DNA of 64,000 bases from an uncultured Hungatella sp. (GCA_947089145.1 CAMUJH010000013.1:1-64000), one strand, 5' to 3'; shown: positions 42,751 through 52,174, counted from the first letter of the stretch. The notes: generated by a model not told the origin, from the sequence alone. Made by a program: numbers and translations.

Positions 42751-43053
42751 ATGAGAAAGATTGTACTGTTATGTGCAGCGGGTATGTCCACCAGCCTTCT
42801 GGTAAACAAGATGAAGGCAGCAGCAGCAGATGAAGGCTATGACTGCGATATCGCAGCATTCCCGGTTGCAAGCGCAAGAGATCATGCAGATGCTGACATC
42901 ATTCTGTTAGGGCCCCAGGTTCGTTTTGCTAAGGGCAAAGTTCAGGGAGAAGTTGGCGCAGACAAGATCGTGCAGGATATTGACATGCAGGCTTATGGAA
43001 CCATGAACGGCAAGAAAGTTATTGCCCAGGTTAAGAAAGCTTTAGGCGACTAA
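42751..43053 (+). CDS. PTS EIIB, lactose/cellobiose class
   Basis: This 100-residue protein has the phospho-acceptor Cys8 in LLCAAGMSTS, followed by the standard Rossmann-like fold of EIIB (GPQVRFAKGKV). AAAGGAG precedes the ATG. It passes phosphate to the incoming sugar at EIIC. Confidence 0.93.
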   Translation: MRKIVLLCAAGMSTSLLVNKMKAAAADEGYDCDIAAFPVASARDHADADIILLGPQVRFAKGKVQGEVGADKIVQDIDMQAYGTMNGKKVIAQVKKALGD

Positions 43054-43072
43054 TACAAAAGTGATGACAGAC

Positions 43073-43132
43073 GGCAGTCCCAGCCAGGGGGAGGTTTTCC
43101 GGGGATTAAGGGGTGCCCGGAAAGGGACTGTC
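43073..43132 (+). other. Double hairpin after EIIB
   Basis: An outer CAGTCCC/GGGACTG stem encloses TTTCCGGG/CCCGGAAA, giving a stacked structure with no T run after it. It may protect the 3' end of the PTS mRNA or be a weak stop; the remaining bases up to 43243 hold no feature I can name. Confidence 0.4.
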
Positions 43133-43243
43133 AAAACAGCATACATACTGGAACAATCATAACGGTTCGGTTACCATGGACTGTTAGGGATAATTACGCC
43201 TGAGACGACATTCGAGGGGAGACAACAACAGGAGTAGAAAATT

Positions 43244-43813
43244 ATGGAAAAGATATTGTATTTGATGCGCCACGGACAAACTTTGTTTAATGTGAGACGC
43301 AAAATTCAGGGAGTATGTGATGCGCCGCTGACACAGCTGGGAATTGAGCAGGCGCAGAACGCAGCCCGGTATTTTGCAGAGCATCAGATTACATTTGACC
43401 ATGCATATTCTTCTACATCAGAGCGGGCCTGCGATACGTTGGAGATTGTTACGGATATGCCGTATAAGCGTACGAAAGGATTAAAGGAGTGGAATTTCGG
43501 GGTTTTTGAAGGGGAGAGCGAAGACCTCAATCCGAAACTTCCTTATGGGGATTACTTCAAGGCCTTTGGTGGTGAGGGGGAGATAGAAGTACGGGAGCGA
43601 ATGAACCGGGCGCTGACTGAAATCATGGAACATGAGGGGCATCAGGCAGTGCTGGCTGTATCCCATGGAGCTTCATGCAGACAATTTATGAGGTATTGGG
43701 AGCATACCAGTTCAGTGATGCCAAAGGGACGCCTGGGGAATTGCTGCATTTTAAAATTTAAGTATAATAACGGGGAGTTTGAGCTGTTGGAGATCGTGAA
43801 CCCGAATCCGTAA
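43244..43813 (+). CDS. Histidine phosphatase (phosphoglycerate mutase-like) family
   Basis: This 189-residue protein has the RHG motif at the N terminus (LMRHGQTLFN, His10), the Glu-bearing LKEWNFGVFEGE and the second His in VSHGAS. Such enzymes dephosphorylate sugars or other small molecules. AACAGGAG lies ahead of the ATG. It is probably co-transcribed with the PTS genes and could act on an incoming sugar phosphate. Confidence 0.85.
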   Translation: MEKILYLMRHGQTLFNVRRKIQGVCDAPLTQLGIEQAQNAARYFAEHQITFDHAYSSTSERACDTLEIVTDMPYKRTKGLKEWNFGVFEGESEDLNPKLPYGDYFKAFGGEGEIEVRERMNRALTEIMEHEGHQAVLAVSHGASCRQFMRYWEHTSSVMPKGRLGNCCILKFKYNNGEFELLEIVNPNP

Positions 43814-43850
43814 GGGGGACAGCAGAATTTTCCGGGGTGAAGGGCGCTGC

Positions 43851-43879
43851 ATAAAGGGAATGCGGCGTCCTTTATTATA
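43851..43879 (+). terminator. Weak terminator after the phosphatase gene
   Basis: ATAAAGG and CCTTTAT form a short stem followed by TATAC, in the gap 43814-44110. Support is modest because the T run is short. Confidence 0.4.
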
Positions 43880-43955
43880 CTGTGCTGCTGATTGCCGATG
43901 TTCAGCGAACAGTTACACTATATGACTCCATTATTTTTAGAGGAAAGAGGATCTC

Positions 43956-43984
43956 TTGACGTGAGAGGGGAACCATGCTAGAAT
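43956..43984 (+). promoter_or_regulatory. Promoter of the HAD-mtnN unit
   Basis: TTGACG (43956-43961) and TAGAAT (43979-43984) are 17 bp apart. The leader is about 120 bases. Confidence 0.75.
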
Positions 43985-44110
43985 ACGCCTTGGACGGCAT
44001 GGCCCGGTGGGGAGCCGTATTTGGCGGTGCGCCTGTGTGAGGGTTTGCCGTAAAGAACTGGCATGCTTATGGCAGCATCCAGGGGACAGGCGGATATTGA
44101 GGAGAAAGTA

Positions 44111-44959
44111 ATGGGAAAATACTTGTTTTTTGACATAGATGGCACATTGGCTGGAAAATCCAGAAGAATTACGGACAAAACAAAAAGGGCAGTTAACAGG
44201 GCGAGGGAAGCAGGACATAAGGTATTTGTATGTACCGGAAGGGTGCCCGCATCCATTACAGGAGATGTGACTGAACTGGGGACAGACGGAACAATCAGCG
44301 GTGCAGGAAGCTTTGTGGAGATAGAGTCCAGATACATTTTCGAACACTATATGGAGCCGCAGCTTGTAGAGCAGGTCATGGCGCTGTTTCGGAAAAGCGG
44401 GCTCCAGTTTACCCTGGAAACAAAGAACATGATTTATCAGACTTCGGGAGCCATGAAGTTTTTTGAACAAAAAGAGATAAAGCGTATGCAGGATAATCCG
44501 GAATTGATGCGGTACTGGGAACAGGTAAAGAGAAAGGAAAGAATTCAGCCTGTAGAATCCTTTGATATTACAAAGACCGGGGTGGCAAAGATGTGCTTTA
44601 TTGCAGATCATATGGATCAGATCAATGCCTGCAGGCCATTTTTGGAGAGATATTTCCACGTGGTATTCTTTTCAGAAAAAGAGGACCCTTGTGTTAACGG
44701 CGAAATTATTTTGAAGGACTGTACAAAAGGGGACGGCATTAGAAAAGTTATGGAGTATTTTGACGGGGCTATGGAAGATACCATTGGCTTTGGGGACAGC
44801 ATGAACGATTATCAGATGCTTGAGACTGTTCACACGGGAGTGGCCTATGAAAACGGGCCAAAAGAATTGAAGGCATTGGCTGCGCATTACTTTGGAGATC
44901 CGGATGAGGACGGAATCTGCCAGGTTATGAAAGAACTTGGATTGATAGATAGGATATAG
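44111..44959 (+). CDS. HAD-family Cof-type phosphatase
   Basis: This 282-residue enzyme has the HAD nucleophile motif FFDIDGTLAG (Asp8, Asp10), a cap domain, and IGFGDSMNDYQML near the C terminus. Cof-type HADs act on small sugar or cofactor phosphates. AGGAG precedes the ATG at 44111; an in-frame ATG at 44063 adds a tail unlike the family. It is 18 bases from mtnN. Confidence 0.88.
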   Translation: MGKYLFFDIDGTLAGKSRRITDKTKRAVNRAREAGHKVFVCTGRVPASITGDVTELGTDGTISGAGSFVEIESRYIFEHYMEPQLVEQVMALFRKSGLQFTLETKNMIYQTSGAMKFFEQKEIKRMQDNPELMRYWEQVKRKERIQPVESFDITKTGVAKMCFIADHMDQINACRPFLERYFHVVFFSEKEDPCVNGEIILKDCTKGDGIRKVMEYFDGAMEDTIGFGDSMNDYQMLETVHTGVAYENGPKELKALAAHYFGDPDEDGICQVMKELGLIDRI

Positions 44960-44977
44960 GAAAGAGGAGGATAAACA

Positions 44978-45673
44978 ATGCTTGGAATTATTGGCGCCAT
45001 GAGCGAGGAAGTGGCAAACTTGAAAGACTGCATGGAAAATGTGAGTATTTCTGCGGCTGCAGGAATGGATTTCTATCAGGGAACCCTGGGCGGAAAAGAC
45101 GTGGTGATCGTCAGGTCTGGAATCGGCAAGGTAAATGCCGCTGTCTGCAGCCAGATATTGGCGGACAGGTATCATGTGACAGGGATCATCAACACGGGAA
45201 TCGCAGGATCTTTGAGGAATGAGATTAATATTGGGGATATTGTGCTTTCAAAGGATGCACTTCAGCATGATATGGACGCAACTGGCTTTGGGTATCCCAT
45301 AGGGCAGATTCCCCAGATGGATAACTCGATATTTCAGGGTGACAGCCGCATGATTGAGACAGCCAGGAAGTGCTGTGCCAGGGTAATCCCGGAAATCGGG
45401 GTTCATGTGGGCCGCATTGTCAGCGGGGATCAGTTTGTGTCGGATAAGACGAAAAAGGCATGGCTGACAGAAACATTTGACGGATACTGCACAGAGATGG
45501 AAGGTGCGGCTATTGCCCAGACAGCTTACCTTAACAAGATCCCGTTTTTGATTATCAGAGCTATTTCGGATAAAGCGGATGACAGCGCTATTATGAGCTA
45601 TGAAGAGTTTGAGGCAAAAGCGATTGAGCACAGTGTGAAGCTGGTAATGGCCTTGGTTGAGAAACTGGATTAG
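44978..45673 (+). CDS. mtnN: 5'-methylthioadenosine/S-adenosylhomocysteine nucleosidase
   Basis: This 231-residue enzyme cleaves MTA and SAH to adenine and the thio-sugar, feeding methyl cycling. It has the MLGIIGAMSEEVANLK start, VRSGIGKVNAA, the NTGIAGSL loop and the catalytic region EMEGAAIAQ followed by RAISDKAD. AGAGGAG precedes the ATG. It follows the HAD gene in a short operon. Confidence 0.95.
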   Translation: MLGIIGAMSEEVANLKDCMENVSISAAAGMDFYQGTLGGKDVVIVRSGIGKVNAAVCSQILADRYHVTGIINTGIAGSLRNEINIGDIVLSKDALQHDMDATGFGYPIGQIPQMDNSIFQGDSRMIETARKCCARVIPEIGVHVGRIVSGDQFVSDKTKKAWLTETFDGYCTEMEGAAIAQTAYLNKIPFLIIRAISDKADDSAIMSYEEFEAKAIEHSVKLVMALVEKLD

Positions 45674-45799
45674 GTTCATAATCGTTTTAAAGGAGAATTT
45701 GACGAACGATTCCAGGCTCCCTGAACTTCCCAAAATGGAGTGAGACGGTTATAATAAAAGTCGTTGAAAAATCATTTTGTGAAGAAAGGGGAGCTTTTT

Positions 45800-46837
45800 A
45801 TGATGCTTGAATTTTTAGAAACCGGAAAAGCTTTGTATGTGCTGGCAGCCGTATGCGGTCTGGGAATTCTCAGCCGGCTGGTAGCGCGGAACCTGTACAA
45901 AAGATTAATGAAAGAAACGGACAACATGACACTGACCAAGAACCGTTATCTGAGGGATCTGAAACAGAAGACGGAAAATACTTACCGATTAAATCAGGGA
46001 ATTCACAACAGCAGAGTATATTTGGAGAAACAGCTTACCAATTACCGGTTTTTGGGCATGACCTTAAGCGGATGGAGCAGCCTGGGCGGACAGATGACGA
46101 TTCTCTGCTTTTTGCTGGGAGGCGCGGCTTCTTTCGGCGCATATTGGTATCGGTGCGACAGCTATTACATAGTGCTTTACAGTTCCATCGGGATCTTAAC
46201 CGGACTGGTGACAATGGTTGCAGATTACTGGGCAAACTTATCAGAGAGAAGGCAGCAGCTTTTAAATGCTTTGCAGGATTATATGGAAAATTCTTTGTTT
46301 AACCGTCTTGTAAGGGAGACGGCAGCGGCGCCTGACGACGGAAGGCGGGAAGGCGGAAAGTCAGCGGGGATTTTGGGAAACCGGGATACCATACGCGCCA
46401 TGGACAGGAGAAGCCAAAGAGACGGAGGGGCAAGGGCTTTGGCCCGCCAGGGCGGGAAAGACAGCGGTGAAGAGGACAAGGATTTTAAGGGAAAGGATTT
46501 AGAAAGCCTTAGCCAGGAGGAATATGGGAAGACGGACGGACAAGCCCAGGGAATGCCCGCAGAACGTCTGGGGAAAAACGGAAACCGTTTGGACAGAACC
46601 GAAGAAATTGCCGTAAGAAGCCAGAGAAGATCCGGGCGCGGGGGAAAGAAGCTATCAGAGACAGAAGGTGCAAATCAGGAGGAAAACGGGCGGCGGGATA
46701 CGGATTATCTGAAAAACAGCCTGGAGCAGATTGCCGCAAGCAGGGAGCGGAATCAGACGGATGGGGAGTGGATAAAAGATTTATCGCCGGATGAACTGGA
46801 GCTGGTGGGCCAGATTTTAAAGCAGTATTTAGTTTAA
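45800..46837 (+). CDS. Membrane protein with long charged tail, unknown
   Basis: This 345-residue protein has a span near 10-27, a helical cytoplasmic stretch, and a pair of spans near 95-150 (TILCFLLGGAASFGAYW, IVLYSSIGILTGLVTMVADYW). A 170-residue hydrophilic tail rich in Arg, Gly, Glu and Asp follows, likely disordered, ending in a short helix DELELVGQILKQYLV. AGGGGAG precedes the ATG at 45800. I recognise no family. Its arrangement resembles membrane scaffold proteins of spore-formers, but this is a guess. Confidence 0.55.
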   Translation: MMLEFLETGKALYVLAAVCGLGILSRLVARNLYKRLMKETDNMTLTKNRYLRDLKQKTENTYRLNQGIHNSRVYLEKQLTNYRFLGMTLSGWSSLGGQMTILCFLLGGAASFGAYWYRCDSYYIVLYSSIGILTGLVTMVADYWANLSERRQQLLNALQDYMENSLFNRLVRETAAAPDDGRREGGKSAGILGNRDTIRAMDRRSQRDGGARALARQGGKDSGEEDKDFKGKDLESLSQEEYGKTDGQAQGMPAERLGKNGNRLDRTEEIAVRSQRRSGRGGKKLSETEGANQEENGRRDTDYLKNSLEQIAASRERNQTDGEWIKDLSPDELELVGQILKQYLV

Positions 46838-46978
46838 ACAGGTGCGGGAAACAGTACTGTCAGAAAGAACAGGGCAGAACAGCCGTAATAAGCTGGCATC
46901 CGCTGAGGGAGAGAGACTATTGAAGAAATATTGTAGGGAATTTCTGTAAATTGTATCGCTACGAAAGGTAAATTGTGG

Positions 46979-47134
46979 TATAATAAAAAAGCGTACTGAT
47001 ATGCATATATGTCAGCGTCCGGGCGGCACTGCTAATATCTGGGTGGGAAAAGACGGTGCTGTTTTGAGATGCCTCTAAGGAGCAGGGCATAAATGCCGGT
47101 ATGAATACCAGAAAAGGAAAAGGAGAGGAATACA
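46979..47134 (+). other. Promoter -10 and structured leader of pgi
   Basis: An extended -10 TG-G-TATAAT (TATAAT at 46979-46984) is followed by a leader of about 145 bases. It can form several stems: CTGATAT/ATGTCAG (46996-47015), GCAC/GTGC around 47025-47060, ATGCC/GGCAT (47069-47090) and GGTA-TGAA-TACC (47098-47109) just before the ribosome binding site. It matches no riboswitch I recognise. The part 46838-46978 holds no visible gene. Confidence 0.45.
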
Positions 47135-48484
47135 ATGGGAAGAGAAGTAACGTTTGATTATTCCAAAGCAGCAGGCTTTATTTCAGCAGAGGAAGTAAAA
47201 AATATGAAAGCGCCTGTAATGTGCGCAAAAGAGGTGCTGCTGGCGAAAAGCGGAGCAGGAAATGATTTTCTTGGATGGATTGACCTTCCGGTTGATTATG
47301 ATAAAGAGGAGTTTGACAGAATCAAGAAAGCAGCTGCTAAAATTCAGGGCGACTCCGATGTCCTTCTGGTAATCGGAATCGGCGGTTCCTACTTGGGGGC
47401 CAGGGCAGCCATTGAATTTTTGACCCATAGTTTTTATAATGTTCTGGGTAAGGACGAGCGTAAGACGCCTGAGATTTATTTTGTGGGCAACAGCATCAGC
47501 AGTAAATATATAAAAGATCTTCAGGATGTTTTGAAGGGGAAAGACTTTTCCATCAATATTATTTCCAAGTCCGGCACTACGACAGAGCCAGCCATTGCTT
47601 TCCGTGTGTTTAAAGAGATGCTTATTGAGAAATACGGAAAAGAGGAAGCGAACAAGAGAATCTATGCAACCACGGACAAGGCAAGGGGAGCTCTGAAGAG
47701 CCTGGCAACTCAGGAGGGGTATGAAAGCTTCGTAGTTCCGGACGACGTGGGAGGACGTTTCTCCGTACTGACGGCAGTAGGCCTGCTTCCCATCGCAGTC
47801 AGCGGCGTGGACATTGACAAGCTGATGGAAGGTGCGGCATATGGAAGAAGCAAGGCTCTTGACACGCCTTATGAGGAGAATCCGGCCCTGCTGTATGCGT
47901 CTGTCCGCAATATTTTGCTCCGCAAGGGCAAATCTGTGGAGATCGTGGCAAATTACGAGCCAAGTCTTCATTACGTGTCTGAGTGGTGGAAACAGCTGTA
48001 CGGCGAAAGTGAGGGCAAGGATCAGAAAGGCATCTTTCCGGCAGCAGTGGATCTGACTACGGATCTGCACTCTATGGGACAGTTTATTCAGGACGGCGCC
48101 AGGATTATGTTTGAAACGGTTCTGGAGATAGAGGATTCTTCCGCAGAGGTTGTTTTGAAAGAGGAAGAAGTGGATACTGACGGTATGAATTATCTGGCTG
48201 GAAAGACAGTGGATTTTGTTAATAAGAGCGCTATGAATGGAACGATTCTGGCCCATACGGACGGACAGGTTCCAAATCTTAAAGTGAACATTCCTGCGCA
48301 GGATGCATACTGCCTGGGACAGCTGTTCTACTTCTTTGAGTTTGCATGCGGCATCAGCGGATATCTGCTGGGCGTGAATCCGTTTAACCAGCCGGGAGTG
48401 GAAAGCTATAAAAAGAACATGTTTGCGCTTCTTGGGAAGCCGGGCTATGAGGCAGAGAGGGAAGCGCTGCTTAAGAGACTGTAA
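47135..48484 (+). CDS. pgi: Glucose-6-phosphate isomerase
   Basis: This 449-residue enzyme interconverts glucose 6-phosphate and fructose 6-phosphate. It has [14 protein letters not shown], the [11 protein letters not shown] phosphate-binding stretch, [17 protein letters not shown] and the C-terminal [15 protein letters not shown]. Length is normal for the short bacterial class. AAGGAGAGG precedes the ATG. It has its own leader and terminator, so it is a single-gene unit. Confidence 0.96.
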   Translation: MGREVTFDYSKAAGFISAEEVKNMKAPVMCAKEVLLAKSGAGNDFLGWIDLPVDYDKEEFDRIKKAAAKIQGDSDVLLVIGIGGSYLGARAAIEFLTHSFYNVLGKDERKTPEIYFVGNSISSKYIKDLQDVLKGKDFSINIISKSGTTTEPAIAFRVFKEMLIEKYGKEEANKRIYATTDKARGALKSLATQEGYESFVVPDDVGGRFSVLTAVGLLPIAVSGVDIDKLMEGAAYGRSKALDTPYEENPALLYASVRNILLRKGKSVEIVANYEPSLHYVSEWWKQLYGESEGKDQKGIFPAAVDLTTDLHSMGQFIQDGARIMFETVLEIEDSSAEVVLKEEEVDTDGMNYLAGKTVDFVNKSAMNGTILAHTDGQVPNLKVNIPAQDAYCLGQLFYFFEFACGISGYLLGVNPFNQPGVESYKKNMFALLGKPGYEAEREALLKRL

Positions 48485-48601
48485 GGCATAAGGGCTGAAA
48501 AGCCGGCAGATCAGCGGATGGTTTGTCAGACAGGCTGAATATAGTGGCGGCCGCCGTAAAGTGAAAATTTGATTTTGGCCAAAATAGAAGATAGATAGCG
48601 T

Positions 48602-48640
48602 AATCCCCGGATTCTGTTTAACAGGAGCCGGGGATTTTGT
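48602..48640 (+). terminator. Terminator after pgi
   Basis: AATCCCCGG pairs with CCGGGGATT, with an inner CTGTT/AACAG stem, followed by TTTGT. Confidence 0.8.
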
Positions 48641-48649
48641 CCCTATGTC

Positions 48650-48678
48650 TTTACAGAATATTTGAATTCCGTTATACT
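48650..48678 (+). promoter_or_regulatory. Promoter of the small conserved gene
   Basis: TTTACA (48650-48655) and TATACT (48673-48678) are 17 bp apart, 36 bases before the start codon at 48715. Confidence 0.75.
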
Positions 48679-48714
48679 GAAAGCCACAGATCAGTATTGG
48701 AAGGAGAAAAGGCA

Positions 48715-48981
48715 ATGTTTCGCATGTGGGGAAAATTGATGAAAAATAACCGGCTGGTAGATGACACGACTATTTGCATTGGAGATTACAGCCTAAGCCG
48801 TACTCAGATGGTATTTCAGGGGTTGGAAGAAATGTGCTATTACTTTGACTTGGGGAAACCTATTTGGCTGGACTCTAATGTGCGGGATTTTCAGATCCAT
48901 GCAAAGACACGGTTCAGACAGGATAATTTTATAGAGCATATTGAATTTGATTTTTTGGAAATTCAGGTGATTGAGGAGTAA
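48715..48981 (+). CDS. Small soluble protein of unknown function
   Basis: This 88-residue protein is soluble, acidic and aromatic-rich, with stretches WGKLMKNNRLVDDTTI, YYFDLGKPIWLDSNV and FDFLEIQVIEE. No membrane span, no Cys pair and no known motif are visible. AAGGAG precedes the ATG at 48715. It has a strong promoter of its own. I do not recognise a family but the clear start site and codon use support a real gene. Confidence 0.65.
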   Translation: MFRMWGKLMKNNRLVDDTTICIGDYSLSRTQMVFQGLEEMCYYFDLGKPIWLDSNVRDFQIHAKTRFRQDNFIEHIEFDFLEIQVIEE

Positions 48982-49010
48982 AGAAAAACGGAAGCTGCCA
49001 ACACTTGTTA

Positions 49011-49039
49011 TTGTAAACCCGCCTTTCAGGAGTTATAAT
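49011..49039 (+). promoter_or_regulatory. Promoter of the coiled-coil membrane protein gene
   Basis: TTGTAA (49011-49016) and TATAAT (49034-49039) are 17 bp apart, 45 bases before the start at 49085. Confidence 0.65.
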
Positions 49040-49084
49040 AGCTTTATAGTGCCATATGCACAATGTGCCAAGGAGGAAAGGCGA

Positions 49085-50176
49085 ATGGATCAGCCCATTA
49101 CTGATTACGGAGCATTTTTAAAAGAGGCCAGACAGGCAGTGACTGATTTAAACGAGATGCAGCAGAGAGAGTCTGCATTGTCTCAGCAGCTGGGGCAAAG
49201 CAGGCGTCAGCTGGAAACAGAGGAAAAGGCGGTTGCGGATCATATTAGCCAGACCGTAAAGCGGAGAGCGGCGGACATTGCATCTGGCTACGATAAAGAA
49301 TTAAGCAGAGGGCAGGAGCGGCTGCGCAAGGCTAAATCGCGCAGGGAGAAGGCTAAAAGCCAGGGGGTAAAAGAGCGGATTGCGGAGGAGACTTCGCCGC
49401 TTTGGGAGGAGAACCGGAAGCTGAAACTGCAGATGAAAACTATATTTCAGCAGAACCGGGTACCGATGTTCTGCAGAAGCAGCTGGTATTATCGGCTGTA
49501 TTTTCCCAGAAGACTGGCGGAATTCGCTGCATTTCTGGCTGTTCTTCTCATATGTTTTCTTGTGATTCCCTATGGCAGCTATCTGCTGATTCCGGAGCGC
49601 AGGCCGCTGTATTTAGGGATGATTTACTTTGGATGCATTCTTGTGTTTGGCGGTTTGTATGTGTTCATAGGCAATAAGACAAAAGACAAATATTCGGACA
49701 CGATTAAAGAGGGGCGGCAGATCCTGAATCAGATGTACGCTAATGAGAGGAAGATTAAGCGGATTACCCGGGATATCAGAAGAGATAAGAATGAGGCCAT
49801 TTATAATCTGCAGAAACATGATGATGAGATTGCCCAGATTGAACAGATGATGTCTGAGACGGCGGCTAAGAAAAAAGAGGCGCTGAATACATTTGAAACC
49901 GTTACCAGGAACATCATTGCCGATGAAATCAGCGCCAATAACAAAGAAAAGATTGATCTGCTGAAAGAAACCTGTGAATTTCAGGAGGGAGAACTGCGGA
50001 ATTTAAATGAAGAATTAAAGGATAAAAGCCTTTTTGTCACCAATAGGTTCGGAGCCTATCTGGAAAAGGAGTTTTTGCAGCCCCAGAGGCTTGATGCCTT
50101 GTTGGATCTTGTAGAAAACGGAACAGCGGCCAATTTATCTGAGGCCATGGATCAATATAAAAAACAGCACGCATAA
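49085..50176 (+). CDS. Coiled-coil membrane protein, unknown
   Basis: This 363-residue protein has an N-terminal coiled coil rich in Gln, Arg and Glu (about 15-125), two close spans (about 145-168 and 177-195) and a long C-terminal coiled coil (from about 205). Both coils face the same side, so the protein may act as a membrane-anchored spacer. AGGAGGAAAGG precedes the ATG. I recognise no family. It lies next to sporulation-type genes but has no sporulation motif itself. Confidence 0.6.
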   Translation: MDQPITDYGAFLKEARQAVTDLNEMQQRESALSQQLGQSRRQLETEEKAVADHISQTVKRRAADIASGYDKELSRGQERLRKAKSRREKAKSQGVKERIAEETSPLWEENRKLKLQMKTIFQQNRVPMFCRSSWYYRLYFPRRLAEFAAFLAVLLICFLVIPYGSYLLIPERRPLYLGMIYFGCILVFGGLYVFIGNKTKDKYSDTIKEGRQILNQMYANERKIKRITRDIRRDKNEAIYNLQKHDDEIAQIEQMMSETAAKKKEALNTFETVTRNIIADEISANNKEKIDLLKETCEFQEGELRNLNEELKDKSLFVTNRFGAYLEKEFLQPQRLDALLDLVENGTAANLSEAMDQYKKQHA

Positions 50177-50185
50177 ACAGGACAA

Positions 50186-50222
50186 ACCTGGTCTATAATA
50201 GGATTAAGAATAAAGACCAGGT
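50186..50222 (+). promoter_or_regulatory. Inverted repeat covering the yyaC ribosome binding site
   Basis: ACCTGGTCT (50186-50194) and AGACCAGGT (50214-50222) are perfect inverted repeats with a 19-base loop. The right arm contains most of the AGGTGAG ribosome binding site of the next gene, and a TATAAT (50194-50199) lies in the loop. It could hold the site closed in a longer transcript. Confidence 0.4.
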
Positions 50223-50231
50223 GAGACATTG

Positions 50232-50831
50232 ATGAGCATGTGGAAACGAATGGCTCCCTTGAGACAAAGGGAGCTTTATTATTATGACACGAACCGTAAC
50301 TTTGAAACGGCTGAATTGGCAGCCAGGTTATATATGATGATTCGGGAGGAACTGGAAAAGGGCAGGAAAGAGAAAGTGCTTCTGCTGTGTATTGGGACAG
50401 ACCGTTCTACAGGGGACAGTCTGGGGCCTTTGATCGGATATCTGCTGAAAAACCGGGAACTGAAACATATCAGAGTCCTTGGAACTTTAAACCGCCCGGT
50501 TCATGCCATGAATCTGGAGGATACGTTAAGCATTGTAGAGCAATATTATCAGGATCATCTGGTTATTGCAGTAGACGCATCTGTGGGAATGCATGATCAT
50601 ATTGGCTGCATTACCGTGGGACGGGGATCGCTAAAGCCGGGGCTGGGGGTCAGCAAAGAGCTTCGCTCCGTCGGAGATTTGTTTATTACGGGGGTTGTCA
50701 GCAGCTGCGGAGACTATGACCCTGTAATGCTTCAAAGCATACGACTTAGCGTGGTTATGAGGATGGCGGAGTGCATTAGCGAAAGTGTGTGTATTGTCGA
50801 AAAATTATGGGAATCTATGGCCCTGGTTTGA
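50232..50831 (+). CDS. yyaC: YyaC-like (DUF1256) spore protein
   Basis: This 199-residue protein matches YyaC, an uncharacterised sporulation-linked family that resembles Gpr-type spore proteases: LCIGTDRSTGDSLGPLIGYL, LGTLNRPVHAMNL, VIAVDASVG and VGDLFITGVVSSCGDYD. It shows that the organism forms spores. I chose the ATG at 50232, directly after a TTG in frame and 6 bases behind AGGTGAG. The inverted repeat ahead may regulate it. Confidence 0.85.
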   Translation: MSMWKRMAPLRQRELYYYDTNRNFETAELAARLYMMIREELEKGRKEKVLLLCIGTDRSTGDSLGPLIGYLLKNRELKHIRVLGTLNRPVHAMNLEDTLSIVEQYYQDHLVIAVDASVGMHDHIGCITVGRGSLKPGLGVSKELRSVGDLFITGVVSSCGDYDPVMLQSIRLSVVMRMAECISESVCIVEKLWESMALV

Positions 50832-50899
50832 CAATTTTTGCATAAAAGCCGTGCTATGATTCATCTTAACGGAAAGAAGAATGATAGCGGGGTGAGCCT

Positions 50900-52174
50900 A
50901 TGGGAGAATTATATAATCCATTTCCGAAGCTGCCGAAAAATATCAGGCAGATAGGAGAAAGAGATCAGTCTGTCCGGTTATACCTGGAAGACTATGTTAA
51001 CACGTATCTGAAACGGCTTTATCCGCGGGGCGGACAAGACCTGCGGGTAGGGATATTATTGGGAAATGTAGAGGAGCATGACGGGACGCCGTATTTATTT
51101 GTAGACGGAGCCATGGAAATGGAAGAAGCGACAGAAAGCGGAGAAAAGGTGTCATTTACAGAGGCTGCCTGGAAAAAAGCCTATCAGGGGATGGAGCAGA
51201 TGTTCCCCAAACGGGTGATCCTGGGATGGTTTCTGTGCGGTGCGCCGGGAAGCACGTTAAGCCCGCTGAATTACTGGAAGGAACACGGGCAGTATTTTGC
51301 CGGGAAAAATCAGCTTATGTATCTCAACTCCGGACTGGAGGGAGAAGAAGCTGTGTACATAACCTCGGAGGACGGCTTTTATAAACTGCGGGGCTACAGC
51401 ATCTACTATGAACGCAATCAGATGATGCAGGACTATATGATTCTGCGAAAAGACGCCCGGCGCGTGGAATCGGGAACCGGGGATACCGTAATCCGTGATT
51501 TCCGCCAGAGAATGGAAGATAATAAAATACAGGCAGTATCAAGGCGGGGGACTATCCGCGTCTTAGGAAGCCTTTGCAGCGCCTTGTCCATTGTAGTGCT
51601 GGCAGGAGGCGTGGTAATGTTCAATAATTTCGAGAAAATGAGAGAGATGGAATCCGTCATTACGTCCGCCCTTCCTGTAATTTCCAAAGAAAAGGACAAC
51701 CCTGCCGCCTTGTCAGGGGACCAGCTTTATGGAGACGCAAATGTTAACAGCAACGCGGAAGAAGGGGATGAGCTTTTGATAGAAGAGGCCCAGGGAAAAG
51801 TTTCACCTTCCGTCGGAACAGAAACCATGGCGCCTACCTATCCGGGTGAGCAGCAGGCTGAAGCCGGAAATACCGTTCCTGCAGGACAGGCAGTCCAGGC
51901 CGGGCAGACAAAAGAAGAGGCAGAAGCAGCGACAGACGGACAAAGCGGCATGCCAGAAAGCACTGCCTACGCCGAAGAGACAGCCATACCAGCCGAACCC
52001 GCCCAAGCCGGCACCGAAAACCACAAGACATATATCGTACAAGACGGGCAGACGCTGTACAGCATATGTTTAGAAGTATATAACAGTTTAAGCAGAGTAG
52101 AAGAGATATGCCAATTAAATAATCTAGAAAGTCAGGACAAAATTATTTCCGGTCAAAAATTGATTCTTCCTTAG
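50900..52174 (+). CDS. Membrane protein with C-terminal LysM domain
   Basis: This 424-residue protein has a 200-residue N-terminal domain with an alpha/beta pattern (LRVGILLGNVEE, KRVILGWFLCGAPGS), one span (about 219-241), a Pro/Ala/Glu-rich linker and a LysM domain (375-424; YIVQDGQTLYSICLE, then SGQKLILP). The N-terminal part is likely cytoplasmic and the LysM outside, binding peptidoglycan or spore cortex. It follows the spore protein gene by 68 bases. Function is unknown. Confidence 0.75.
   Translation: MGELYNPFPKLPKNIRQIGERDQSVRLYLEDYVNTYLKRLYPRGGQDLRVGILLGNVEEHDGTPYLFVDGAMEMEEATESGEKVSFTEAAWKKAYQGMEQMFPKRVILGWFLCGAPGSTLSPLNYWKEHGQYFAGKNQLMYLNSGLEGEEAVYITSEDGFYKLRGYSIYYERNQMMQDYMILRKDARRVESGTGDTVIRDFRQRMEDNKIQAVSRRGTIRVLGSLCSALSIVVLAGGVVMFNNFEKMREMESVITSALPVISKEKDNPAALSGDQLYGDANVNSNAEEGDELLIEEAQGKVSPSVGTETMAPTYPGEQQAEAGNTVPAGQAVQAGQTKEEAEAATDGQSGMPESTAYAEETAIPAEPAQAGTENHKTYIVQDGQTLYSICLEVYNSLSRVEEICQLNNLESQDKIISGQKLILP

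Noticed and set aside
47183..48715. A 510-codon open frame on the - strand opposite pgi.
   Set aside because: It lies fully over a clear, well-conserved pgi gene, has no ribosome binding site and gives a composition unlike real proteins (many Cys, His and Leu). It is a shadow of the coding strand.
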